Source: Bacteroidaceae bacterium
GTDB taxonomy: Bacteria > Bacteroidota > Bacteroidia > Bacteroidales > Bacteroidaceae
Length of the DNA: 15,742 bases
Assembly (NCBI GenBank): GCA_017551845.1
Contig: JAFZKR010000061.1
Span: forward strand, 1-15,742
Reading direction: 5' to 3'
Shown: positions 1-7,509 of the stretch, piece after piece
Layout: the number at the start of each line of letters is the position of its first letter
How positions within the stretch are numbered: the first letter of the stretch is position 1
Notes under the pieces: model-generated
Told to the model about the DNA's origin: nothing
The model's database searches: none
What the model saw: only the letters and a program-made list of their open reading frames with translations
Translations under genes and position numbers: made by a program

Positions 1-3000
1 GGAGCGTGGTCAACAGTAGATCCCGAGACCGGCAATACCTATCAGAAGATAGAGCAGTTCGACAAGTTCTTCCTCCGCATGTCCTTCAGATATCCGGGGA
101 GGACTTACTATCTGGATGATATTTCACTCTACAAGTCAACCATCGGCGGTGCCGAGTACAACGGTGAGATTCTCCGTGTGAACTTCGGTTATGAAACCAA
201 CCTGGGTGCTTTGGCAAAGACAGCACCTGAGGGCGCCATTGAGCTTCCCGGTGACTACTTCACCCTGACAGCCGAGTACGGCGGTGAAGATTATCCTCTT
301 CAGGTACTCTCAGCCGAGTATCATGAAGACGGCTATCTCTACATCTGGCTTGATGATGACTCCTTCGAGGGTCTGGAGAATGTACGTCTGAGTCTGAAGA
401 ACCCGGAAGATCCCGCTCTCCAGCTCAAATATACAGGCTCTCTCTATCCTAACTCTCTCGATGAGGAGTGGGTTAATGCAGGCAAGATCGTTCCTGACTT
501 CGAGAACGAGTTCGCAGTATATAACCCTTCAGTCTTTGCTACATCACTGAAGTTCTATCCCCCTGTGGTCATGTCTGTTTCACCTGAGGAGGGTTCTTTC
601 GGCCTTTCCGGTAACACCGACAAGGTTGATGTGACTTTTTCAAAAGAAATTTATGCTAACTTGAGCAAGCCTCTGGATGATGAGTCAAGTGTTCTTCTGA
701 ACCTCCAGACCGAGAAGGGTGTTGAGAACTGGATTCCCGTGGCATACGACGAGGAGACATTCACAGTAACCTTCCAGCGTCCCTCAAACAACAGCGGTGA
801 GCTGAAGGGTGACTATGACTTCACTCTCATCAATGCACATGCCGACAAGGGCGCTCAGTACATGAGGGGTGACGACTACACGTTCAGCTACTCATTCGGT
901 CCTGCCGATATTGCTCCAATCTATATGGGTAAGAGCGATTTCAGCAAGTATAACGTAGGTGACAGGGAAATTGAGGGTTTCTCCACCAGCGAATATGGTA
1001 TGATGAGAATCCAGCAGTTCTCCGGACTTGGCGGCAAAGCCATTATGTGGGGTCTCTTCGGAGAGAACCTGCAGAATGACCCGAAGGGTTCCGATGATAC
1101 GACAAGAGGTCCCGCTCTGATGTTCAAAGTCAATGTGAGCGAGGCTGGTGAATGGAGAGTATCCTGGGCTACATCAGGTTGCAAGAAGGATTCTTGGAAT
1201 GACGGTGCTATCATGTGGTTCCGTATCTATGATGCCGACGGTAATGCTATTTACGAGGTCAACAAGGGTGAAGATCACGTGAATCTGCCTGAGGAAGGCG
1301 GTGTTGTGACAACATACGAGACATTCCAGGAGATGATTGAATTCCCCACAACAGGTGAATATACATTGGTATGGAATCTGCCGGTTGAGAATTCATGGGG
1401 TGGCGGCCATAAGGGCGGTCGTGTACTCTACTACGTTGAAGTTTCGAATGAATACTCATCAGCTTACAAGTACATTGAGATGCTTCTCGGTGCACAGGCT
1501 TCAGCAAAGGCATTGCTTGAAGATGCCAAGGCCGACAAGATTTATTCAGGTGAATATCTGGATGACTTCGGAGCTGTCATTGATGAGTATGAAGGCTTCA
1601 CCAGTACCGCTCCGTCGGCTTACAACAATGCTGTAAAGGCTCTGACTGACGCCACAGCTGAGATGTCAGGCCGTATGGCTCTGGTTGACAAGTTCTACAC
1701 TGAGTATGCTGCCGCTGAGGCTAAAGAGGCTGTCTATACAGATTCAGTCGGTTACAATCAGCTTGCCGCCTACGATAACCTCGTAGCCAAGATTGCCGAG
1801 TACAAGGATCTTGACGTGACCAAGAAGAACAACGAGGCTCTGACAGCTATCATTGATGAGGTAACAGCTGCTATCAAGGGTATGACTGACCGCTGCGCTG
1901 CAATGGATAAGTTCAACGGACTTATCGCTGATCTTGAGAACTTGTTCGTGACTTATGCAGCCTATGACTTTGCTGCTGAGTTCAAGAATGCACAGGATGC
2001 ATACAACGAAAACAAGGATGCTGACCTGATTACCATCTCTGAGGATGATCTGACAACTGCCAACAATGCTATGGATGCCGCCAAGACAGCATTCGACAGC
2101 AAGATGGCTGCTGCCGGTCTGCTCACCAAGCAGAACAAGGACCTGAAGGCTATTGCCGCTGATCTTGATATTGAGATGGATCCTGCTGTAGAGAAGGATA
2201 TGAATTCTATCCTCGATGACCGCCAAGATCTGGCTAACATCTATCAGCTTGCCATCAAGGCCAAACTGTCAGAGATGATGGGCAATGATGAGCTTGAAGA
2301 TGAGATGGACATGACTGCTTTCATTCAGAATGCATCATTCTACAATGTATTCAGTCCGAATGCTGTTATATCAGCCAACCAGGATCCTCTGCCCGGCTGG
2401 ACAGTCATTAAGGGTTCCGGCAACAACTATCTGTCAGCTTGGGGCAACGACCGTGCGCAGACAGAGGGTGCTGTAAAGAACATCGATATCGCACTTGACT
2501 GGAATTCATCAATCAAGATGACTCAGACAGTAAAGAATCTGCCTGCAGGTGTATATACTATTGCCCATACAGCCGGAGCATGGGGTGACCTGACTCCCTC
2601 CACAACCGGTGGTGCAGGTCTGGTAATTTTGCAGAAGGACGAGAATGATGAAATAATTGCATCTGACACTCTGGCATTGCACAATAGTGACCATTCAATG
2701 CAGTTCAACGCTCTCGGAGGTGAAATAGAGATTCTCCTTGACTGGGCAACTACCACCACATGGGCATTCCTTGACAATATCACACTGACTCTCGATGAGC
2801 CTCTCGCAGGACACGACTATGCAGCCGATGCCGCTGAAGCCGCCGTTGCTCTTGAGGAGGCAACTGGTGTAGCTGTTGTCATGAAAGCTGCCGATGTAAG
2901 GTACTACAACCTGAACGGTGTACGCACTGCACAGCCTGACGGTATCTCCATCAAGGTTACTACCGGAAAGAACGGTGCACGCAAGGTTGAGAAGATACTT

Positions 3001-3009
3001 GCCAAATAA
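1..3009 (+). CDS. Large secreted multidomain protein (Ig-like, jelly-roll, helical repeats), 5' end missing
   Basis: The frame is open from base 1, so the gene starts outside the window; the ATG at 79 is internal. 1002 codons are visible. In order: the end of a jelly-roll domain ('YYLDDISLYK', nt about 105-135); a beta-rich segment to about nt 540; a Big_5/SbsA-like Ig domain with 'VDVTFSKEIYANL' (nt about 560-900); a second jelly-roll-like domain (nt about 900-1440); a helical region of FIVAR-like modules marked by 'GRMALVDKF' and 'DRCAAMDKF' (nt about 1450-2310); a beta-sandwich beginning 'FIQNASFYN' (nt about 2315-2810); and a C-terminal tail 'YYNLNGVRTAQPDG' ending in basic residues. There is no catalytic motif I recognise. 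The likely role is surface adhesin, scaffold or glycan binder (inference). It is paralogous to the convergent gene at 13159-15742. Domain names are by eye; a search could rename them. Confidence 0.85.
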   Translation, partial: GAWSTVDPETGNTYQKIEQFDKFFLRMSFRYPGRTYYLDDISLYKSTIGGAEYNGEILRVNFGYETNLGALAKTAPEGAIELPGDYFTLTAEYGGEDYPLQVLSAEYHEDGYLYIWLDDDSFEGLENVRLSLKNPEDPALQLKYTGSLYPNSLDEEWVNAGKIVPDFENEFAVYNPSVFATSLKFYPPVVMSVSPEEGSFGLSGNTDKVDVTFSKEIYANLSKPLDDESSVLLNLQTEKGVENWIPVAYDEETFTVTFQRPSNNSGELKGDYDFTLINAHADKGAQYMRGDDYTFSYSFGPADIAPIYMGKSDFSKYNVGDREIEGFSTSEYGMMRIQQFSGLGGKAIMWGLFGENLQNDPKGSDDTTRGPALMFKVNVSEAGEWRVSWATSGCKKDSWNDGAIMWFRIYDADGNAIYEVNKGEDHVNLPEEGGVVTTYETFQEMIEFPTTGEYTLVWNLPVENSWGGGHKGGRVLYYVEVSNEYSSAYKYIEMLLGAQASAKALLEDAKADKIYSGEYLDDFGAVIDEYEGFTSTAPSAYNNAVKALTDATAEMSGRMALVDKFYTEYAAAEAKEAVYTDSVGYNQLAAYDNLVAKIAEYKDLDVTKKNNEALTAIIDEVTAAIKGMTDRCAAMDKFNGLIADLENLFVTYAAYDFAAEFKNAQDAYNENKDADLITISEDDLTTANNAMDAAKTAFDSKMAAAGLLTKQNKDLKAIAADLDIEMDPAVEKDMNSILDDRQDLANIYQLAIKAKLSEMMGNDELEDEMDMTAFIQNASFYNVFSPNAVISANQDPLPGWTVIKGSGNNYLSAWGNDRAQTEGAVKNIDIALDWNSSIKMTQTVKNLPAGVYTIAHTAGAWGDLTPSTTGGAGLVILQKDENDEIIASDTLALHNSDHSMQFNALGGEIEILLDWATTTTWAFLDNITLTLDEPLAGHDYAADAAEAAVALEEATGVAVVMKAADVRYYNLNGVRTAQPDGISIKVTTGKNGARKVEKILAK
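465..3009 (+). repeat. Left arm of imperfect ~2.5 kb inverted repeat
   Basis: From 465 to the stop codon this coding sequence aligns with the reverse complement of 13159-15742. Hand alignment gives an exact 56-base run (465-520 against 15742-15687) and an exact 51-base run (1777-1827 against 14400-14350). There are 17 differences in 222 bases at 1675-1896, and 7 differences in the final 102 coding bases. The stretch about 897-1440 is not alignable at nucleotide level. The two arms point toward each other across 10,149 bp. Confidence 0.85.
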
Positions 3010-3037
3010 ATAGCAGGTTAATTCTTATATACAGAAG

Positions 3038-3070
3038 AGCCGGCTGGAAGCATTTTCAGCCGGCTTTTTT
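3038..3070 (+). terminator. Intrinsic terminator of the left paralog
   Basis: A perfect 9-bp stem, AGCCGGCTG at 3038-3046 pairing with CAGCCGGCT at 3057-3065, closes a 10-base loop and is followed by a T run to 3070. It lies 28 bases after the stop codon and separates this gene from the CotH-domain gene. Confidence 0.93.
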
Positions 3071-3156
3071 GCACACAGTCTTAAGCATCAATACTGGAGT
3101 GATGTGAAAAACATTTACAAATCATGCAATGTGGCGAAATTGTGAACACTCCTTTT

Positions 3157-3186
3157 CTTTATTTACGTTCTTTTTTGGTATTTTTG
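3157..3186 (+). promoter_or_regulatory. Bacteroidota-type promoter of the CotH-domain gene
   Basis: TATTTTTG at 3179-3186 matches the Bacteroidota -7 consensus TAnnTTTG exactly. The -33 region is only a weak match (CTTT at 3157-3160, 18-base spacer). Transcription would start near 3192, leaving a short A-rich leader of about 20 bases before the ATG at 3211. There is no Shine-Dalgarno, as expected for the phylum. Confidence 0.65.
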
Positions 3187-3210
3187 CAACCGTATAAAAA
3201 AACCAGTCAT

Positions 3211-5694
3211 ATGAGAATCATCCGAAACATGCTGATAATGACTGCAATGTCATTCACAGCTGCTGCTTTTTCATCATTACATGCTCAAGAAGAACCCACT
3301 CATATCCTATACATCAATGAGGTTATGCAGTCAGCCATAGGAGGTGACATAGACCTTCTGATGGAGTATCCTGACGGATGGATAGAACTTTTCAATCCCG
3401 GAAACAGTGCACTTTCACTGAAGGGATACAGGATAGGAAAGAAAGACAGGTTCAAGAAATGCTACGAACTTCCTGACTGGAAGATCCCGGCCAACGGAAC
3501 AATAATGGTATATTGTGACAAGGCCGATACCGCCATCATAGTTCAGGAGAAGGATTGGCGTGGCAACGTCACTTCCGAGAAAAAGGAGATACATGCCGAT
3601 TTCCGTATCACTACCGATTCAGAGAGCGGTCTTTATCTGTACTCACCGGATTCACTTCTGGTTGATTCAGTCCACCTGCCTGTAATGTTCCTTCCCAACG
3701 TGGCACTCGGAAGGCTTTCGGATGGTTCCGAAGAGTGGGGCTATGAACTTAAAGTGACAAAGAACGCCCCGAATGAAGGAGGTCATGCAATCGCTGTACT
3801 GCCTAATCCTAATTTGAGCCCCAACGGTTTTATGGGAGGACCTGACAATTCCGGCCTCTTTGTGAAATCACTCAGGCTCAACCGTCTCAAGATGTCCAAT
3901 GGCGAGAATGTCCCGTCCACAGCAGTAGTACGTTATACTTTCGATGGCAGCGAGCCTAATGACACCAGCAATATCCTGACTTCGATAGGAGCCTATATTG
4001 ACCGCTCCGTCATTGTCAAGGCTGCCATATTCTGTGAGGGTTATCTTACCCCCGATGCCTTGACCAGTGTGATTCTGTTCCACCCGAGGAAGATAACACT
4101 GCCTACAGTCTCGCTCGTCGTTGACAGTCTCGACATGTACAGCAAGGATTACGGTATTATCCAGCTCAACAATAAGGAAACCAAGTATAACTGGAGACGT
4201 CCTGCCCAATTCACCTATTTCTCTTCAACCGGTCTGAACGCCAAACTCAGCCAGATATGCGAAATAAGGGTGAGTGGCGGATGGAGCCGCGACAACAGCC
4301 AGAAATCACTTATCGCCTATGCCGACAAGCGTTTTGGCAGCGAAGACTGGTTTGACCAGGCTTTCTGGCCCACAACACGTCCTGACGCCCGCAAAGCTCC
4401 TTCCATCGGTCTCAGAAACTCTGGTAATGACTTCGGCAACTCATTCATTCGTGACGGTGTGGCCCAGTCTCTGATAGGAATGAACACTGACCTTGACTGG
4501 CAGGGATATCAGCCGGTCATCCTCTATACCAACGGTGTCTATGACGGACTTATCAACATAAGGGAAAGAGGCAACGAGGATAACGTATGGACACACAATG
4601 ACGGACTGGAGGATATCACTCTTGTTGAGACAGGTGTTCTCAAAGAGGGCCGTTGGGATATATATCAGGATTTTGTTGATTTCTACAGTGCTGACGGACA
4701 CACTTTCGAGGAGTTTGACTCCGTGATGGATCTTGAAGAATATACCAACATGATGATTGGCAACATCTTTTTCAGCAATACGGATTTCCCCGGTAACAAC
4801 AATGTTGCCTGGCGCCCCAATGAAGAGGGAGGCCGATGGCGCTGGATAATAAAGGATGTTGACCGCGCTTTCGGTATATGGGGACACTCTTCAGGTGAAG
4901 AGAACCTCAAGTGGAACCTTAATCTGCCCAATAACATCAACGGTGAGACCGCCAACAGTGAATATTGGACCCTCCTATTCCGCAATCTGATGAAGATAGA
5001 CCGGTATCATGATATGTTCCTCGACAGACTGACTGTCTATATGGGTGACTTCCTGACTGTTGACAATATGAACAAAATGATAACCTGGGCTCATGATCAG
5101 GTAGAGCCGGAGTATGATGCCTATTCCAAGGTCCAGAGAGTAAACGGCAAGTCATCCTGGGAGAACGAAATCAAAAAGATGAGGACTTGGGCTTCCGAGC
5201 GCTGGACAGACATGTACAAACAGTTGGCAAGCTACTATTCGCTTGACAAAGCCGTTCCGGTGGCTGTAAACAAAAGCACCACTGATTTAGGTTTCCAGAT
5301 AATAACAATCAACGATGTTCCCCTTACTGCCGGCAAGTTTGACGGCAAACTGTTCCCCGGAAGAGCATATACCTTCGATGGCGGAAGCAAATATGAGGGC
5401 TATGACGTGATAGGCTGGGAAGTCAGCATAACCGATTCCAAGGGCACTGTCAAAGAGACCTATATGGATGAAAAGATAACCGTCACTTTCACTACCGACA
5501 CCAAACAGGCCACCGTTAACGCCATATTCGGACGTAGCGGCATTGAGACTTCCGAAGAGATAATAGATGTGGTTTCAACCCGCTATTACAATGCTCAGGG
5601 AATAGAATCGGCTGTTCCTTATAAGGGACTTAATATTGTAAAGCACCTTATGAGAGACGGAAGCACCGTGACAGTTAAGAAATATATCAAATAA
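3211..5694 (+). CDS. Secreted CotH-type kinase-domain protein with lamin-tail domain
   Basis: 827 aa from the ATG at 3211. The frame stays open back to an ATG at 3124, but the signal peptide ('MRIIRNMLIMTAMSFTAAAF', cleavage after HAQ near residue 26) begins at 3211 and a -7 promoter box lies between the two ATGs. Domains: lamin-tail-like fold about 30-105 ('YINEV', 'WIELFNPGN'); chitobiase/hexosaminidase C-terminal Ig-like domain about 235-292 ('RYTFDGSEPND'); CotH domain about 345-560 with 'EIRVSGGWSRD', 'NGVYDGLINIRER', 'SNTDFPGNNN' and 'IIKDVDRAFG'; an InlB-like beta repeat about 690-775; and the tail 'TRYYNAQGIESAVPYKG'. Family knowledge: CotH of Bacillus spore coats is an atypical protein kinase that uses acidic residues for metal and ATP; D525 and D549/D551 are candidates here. 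The substrate is unknown. Alternatively it could be a structural or adhesive protein that has lost activity. Confidence 0.88.
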   Translation: MRIIRNMLIMTAMSFTAAAFSSLHAQEEPTHILYINEVMQSAIGGDIDLLMEYPDGWIELFNPGNSALSLKGYRIGKKDRFKKCYELPDWKIPANGTIMVYCDKADTAIIVQEKDWRGNVTSEKKEIHADFRITTDSESGLYLYSPDSLLVDSVHLPVMFLPNVALGRLSDGSEEWGYELKVTKNAPNEGGHAIAVLPNPNLSPNGFMGGPDNSGLFVKSLRLNRLKMSNGENVPSTAVVRYTFDGSEPNDTSNILTSIGAYIDRSVIVKAAIFCEGYLTPDALTSVILFHPRKITLPTVSLVVDSLDMYSKDYGIIQLNNKETKYNWRRPAQFTYFSSTGLNAKLSQICEIRVSGGWSRDNSQKSLIAYADKRFGSEDWFDQAFWPTTRPDARKAPSIGLRNSGNDFGNSFIRDGVAQSLIGMNTDLDWQGYQPVILYTNGVYDGLINIRERGNEDNVWTHNDGLEDITLVETGVLKEGRWDIYQDFVDFYSADGHTFEEFDSVMDLEEYTNMMIGNIFFSNTDFPGNNNVAWRPNEEGGRWRWIIKDVDRAFGIWGHSSGEENLKWNLNLPNNINGETANSEYWTLLFRNLMKIDRYHDMFLDRLTVYMGDFLTVDNMNKMITWAHDQVEPEYDAYSKVQRVNGKSSWENEIKKMRTWASERWTDMYKQLASYYSLDKAVPVAVNKSTTDLGFQIITINDVPLTAGKFDGKLFPGRAYTFDGGSKYEGYDVIGWEVSITDSKGTVKETYMDEKITVTFTTDTKQATVNAIFGRSGIETSEEIIDVVSTRYYNAQGIESAVPYKGLNIVKHLMRDGSTVTVKKYIK

Positions 5695-5717
5695 ATCAGT
5701 TATAGCTGATGACATGA

Positions 5718-5758
5718 AGAAAAGAGAGAGGGCCCCGAATGGATCCTCTCTCTTCTTT
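5718..5758. terminator. Bidirectional terminator between convergent units
   Basis: GAGAGAGG at 5724-5731 pairs with CCTCTCTC at 5745-5752. The stem extends imperfectly outward through an A-rich left flank and a T-rich right flank (TCTTCTTT), so each strand ends in a U-rich stretch. It sits in the 86-base gap between the stops of the CotH gene (+) and the Spy-like gene (-) and probably serves both. Confidence 0.8.
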
Positions 5759-5780
5759 ATTCCTGCTAGAGTTTTCTCTC

Positions 5781-6494
5781 TTAATAATTCTGACGGCGGG
5801 GATTGAAACCTGGTGTGCCATAACCGGGAACCCCATGACCTGGAGCACCAAAACCTGGAGACGGGTTAAACTGCGGTATTCTCCTGGGATCCGGATTGAA
5901 ACGGCGCATATCGGGGTGTGCATTGAAGAAAGCGGAATCAGGTGCCTGCCAGTTCTTCCAGTAGTTTTCCCACCACTCTTTCTGCTGTTCCGACATACGG
6001 TTCCAGTCCTGTTGGTTGCGGCGATGGTAGTCAAAAATCTGGCCCTGCATCATCTGTCTGTTTGTCTCAGCCCATCTCTGCCATATCTCTACCCGCTGAT
6101 CCATGTCACGCTGGTTCTGGTTAGCCCACTCCTGCCATATTTTCTGTCCCAGCTGCCACTGGGCTACACCTATCTTGACACGGGTGGTATCAGGAAGGGC
6201 TTTCTCCAACTTTTTCTGATAGTTGTCGTTTATTTCGCTCCATTCCTTCATGTAGTCGCCCTCGCCAGGCTTAGCCTTGCGGTTCAGGGCAGCTAACTGC
6301 TCGTTGTACTCGATGTAAATACCGGCAAACTTCTGATACTCTTTTTTAGAGAGTCCCGCGCTTTCCATTATGAAACGCAATTGGGCATTGATCATCTGCT
6401 CATCCTTCTCCTTGGATTGTGCAGGCTGAGCCTGTACCGGCAGGGACAGGATGATGCAGAATAACATGCAGAAAGCTGTCAGGCTCTTCTTCAT
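5781..6494 (-). CDS. Trp-rich periplasmic Spy/CpxP-like protein with Pro-Gly tail
   Basis: 237 aa from the ATG at 6494; the frame extends upstream to a TTG at 6506, but MKKSLTAFCMLFCIILSLPVQ at the ATG is a typical signal peptide (cleavage after QAQ, residue 23). Residues 30-182 are predicted almost entirely helical and very rich in Gln, Trp and Met. 'IWQEWANQN' (119-127) and 'IWQRWAETN' (137-145) form a repeat, followed by 'EWWENYWKNW' (173-182). Residues 195-237 are disordered, with PGFGAPGHGVPGYGTPGF repeats. The shape resembles Spy/CpxP-type periplasmic chaperones or sensors, but no LTxxQ motif is clear, so this is a fold-level guess. Its start lies 8 bases after the upstream stop, making it the last gene of the sigma operon; it is probably a target or feedback component of that sigma factor (inference). 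Confidence 0.8.
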   Translation of the reverse strand: MKKSLTAFCMLFCIILSLPVQAQPAQSKEKDEQMINAQLRFIMESAGLSKKEYQKFAGIYIEYNEQLAALNRKAKPGEGDYMKEWSEINDNYQKKLEKALPDTTRVKIGVAQWQLGQKIWQEWANQNQRDMDQRVEIWQRWAETNRQMMQGQIFDYHRRNQQDWNRMSEQQKEWWENYWKNWQAPDSAFFNAHPDMRRFNPDPRRIPQFNPSPGFGAPGHGVPGYGTPGFNPRRQNY

Positions 6495-6502
6495 AGAGAT
6501 AA

Positions 6503-6832
6503 TCAATTACCGTAATAATTGCTCATCATTGAATAGACACCCAGCTCATCGGTTGACATTGACTGGAATACCTCGTCAATGCTGGCGCACTGGGAAATGC
6601 TTTCGTAGTCAGGAAAGCTCGGTCCACTGATTTTGAACGGGTGGATGAGCAGAAGGGCAACGGCAGCAGCACTGGCGGCACTGGCGAACAGGACATATAT
6701 CCTACGTTCCTTATGCCGTTTCTGTTCCTTTCCTATCATTGACACAACCCTCCCGGTCATGTCATCGAGAAAATGCTCAGGCATTTTGTAGGGCATTTCC
6801 CTACTCAATCCTTCAAGATCAAACTCTTTCAT
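6503..6832 (-). CDS. Small single-pass membrane protein, probable anti-sigma factor
   Basis: 109 aa. The N-terminal 44 residues are polar and cytoplasmic, with 'MPYKMPEHFLDDM' (13-25), the PYxxPxxF-type motif seen in small proteins encoded after ECF sigma genes in Bacteroidota. A Lys/Arg-rich stretch (35-44) precedes one membrane helix (about 45-64, 'IYVLFASAASAAAVALLLI'). The last 45 residues would be periplasmic and end 'MSNYYGN'. Its ATG overlaps the sigma factor stop as ATGA, implying translational coupling. There is no zinc-binding HxxxCxxC anti-sigma motif, so the anti-sigma role rests on position and topology only. Confidence 0.82.
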   Translation of the reverse strand: MKEFDLEGLSREMPYKMPEHFLDDMTGRVVSMIGKEQKRHKERRIYVLFASAASAAAVALLLIHPFKISGPSFPDYESISQCASIDEVFQSMSTDELGVYSMMSNYYGN

Positions 6833-7419
6833 AGCTCATGTTCAGTTATATATTCCTTAATTTTCTGTACTGCATAGTGATAATTGGTCTTGAGCGTATT
6901 GACGCTGTCGCCTACTATCTGATGTATCTCCTCATAGCTCTTGTCCTCGTAGTACCGGAGGTTGAATACCATTTTCTGTTTTGTCGGCAGCAATGCGATG
7001 GCCTCCTGAAGCAGAATCAAAGTTTCATCGGCATCGGGGCTTGCCTCCGCCCTCACACTGTCCTTAAGCGAATCGCCCAAATCATCGACCGACATGCTGA
7101 AGCCTGCTCGGTTCTTGAGAAGTTTGAGACTCTCGTTCGTGGCTATCTTATAAAGCCAGGATGATAGAGGAAACTCGTTCGAATAGGTACTGCGGTACTT
7201 ATAAACGTTTATCATAGTCTCCTGAAGAGCATCCTCAGCATCATCGTGCGCTACCACCATCCTGCGGATATGCCAATAAAGTGGCTCACCGTATTTCTTC
7301 ATGATGAGGCGCACAGCCTCCTCCACGTGATTGTCATCACACAGCAGACGGGCAATGGATTCATCGCTCACTGAAAGAGATCCCTGACTGTTCATGCTGT
7401 CACTACGATCACGTTTCAT
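6829..7419 (-). CDS. ECF-type RNA polymerase sigma factor
   Basis: 196 aa, the usual size for a group IV (ECF) sigma-70 factor. Region 2 spans about 36-103 and includes 'HDDAEDALQETMINVYKY' (58-75), the helix for -10 recognition and core binding, and 'SSWLYKIATN'. Region 4 spans about 134-190, with 'LLPTKQKMVFNLRYYEDKSY' followed by the helix-turn-helix 'EEIHQIVGDSVNTLKTNYHY'. It directs RNA polymerase to an alternative promoter set, probably in envelope stress given the two downstream exported or membrane genes. The start at 7419 is preceded by AAGG; a start at 7395 (residue 9) is also possible. It may be autoregulated, which the sequence does not prove. Confidence 0.95.
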   Translation of the reverse strand: MKRDRSDSMNSQGSLSVSDESIARLLCDDNHVEEAVRLIMKKYGEPLYWHIRRMVVAHDDAEDALQETMINVYKYRSTYSNEFPLSSWLYKIATNESLKLLKNRAGFSMSVDDLGDSLKDSVRAEASPDADETLILLQEAIALLPTKQKMVFNLRYYEDKSYEEIHQIVGDSVNTLKTNYHYAVQKIKEYITEHEL

Positions 7420-7441
7420 CCTTATTATAGTCTATCAGTAC

Positions 7442-7469
7442 GAAAGTTAAATGATTATATATTTTTAAC
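7442..7469 (-). promoter_or_regulatory. Possible weak promoter of the sigma operon
   Basis: On the minus strand TAACTTTC (7449-7442) matches 7 of 8 positions of TAnnTTTG. It is preceded after 17 bases by GTT, which is not the usual TTTG -33 element. The surroundings are very A/T rich. Transcription would start about 17 bases before the sigma ATG. An ECF-dependent promoter in the same gap is equally possible. Confidence 0.35.
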
Positions 7470-7478
7470 TATAGCGAC

Positions 7479-7494
7479 TTCCCCTTCCGGGGAA
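7479..7494 (-). other. Short hairpin between xylan operon and sigma operon
   Basis: TTCCCC and GGGGAA form a perfect 6-bp stem around a GGAA (GNRA-type) tetraloop on the minus strand, 15 bases after the GH43 stop. No U tract follows, so it is not a canonical intrinsic terminator. It may stabilise the 3' end of the xylan mRNA or weaken read-through into the sigma gene. Confidence 0.5.
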
Positions 7495-7509
7495 TCCTGT
7501 TGACCGAAG

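Noticed and set aside
79..81. ATG at 79 as the start of the left paralog
   Set aside because: The same frame is open to base 1 and the residues before it continue a jelly-roll strand; there is no signal peptide at 79.
1744..2226. 160-residue open frame on the - strand inside the left paralog
   Set aside because: It overlaps the conserved helical region on the opposite strand and the frame is not maintained at full length in the right copy; a shadow frame.
5739..6296. 185-residue open frame on the + strand opposite the Spy-like gene
   Set aside because: It is antisense to a well-supported operon gene, has no start context, and its composition is what the complement of Gln/Trp-rich codons gives.
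7479..7494. Intrinsic terminator after the xylan operon
   Set aside because: The hairpin is real but no U tract follows on the minus strand, so it is listed only as a hairpin.
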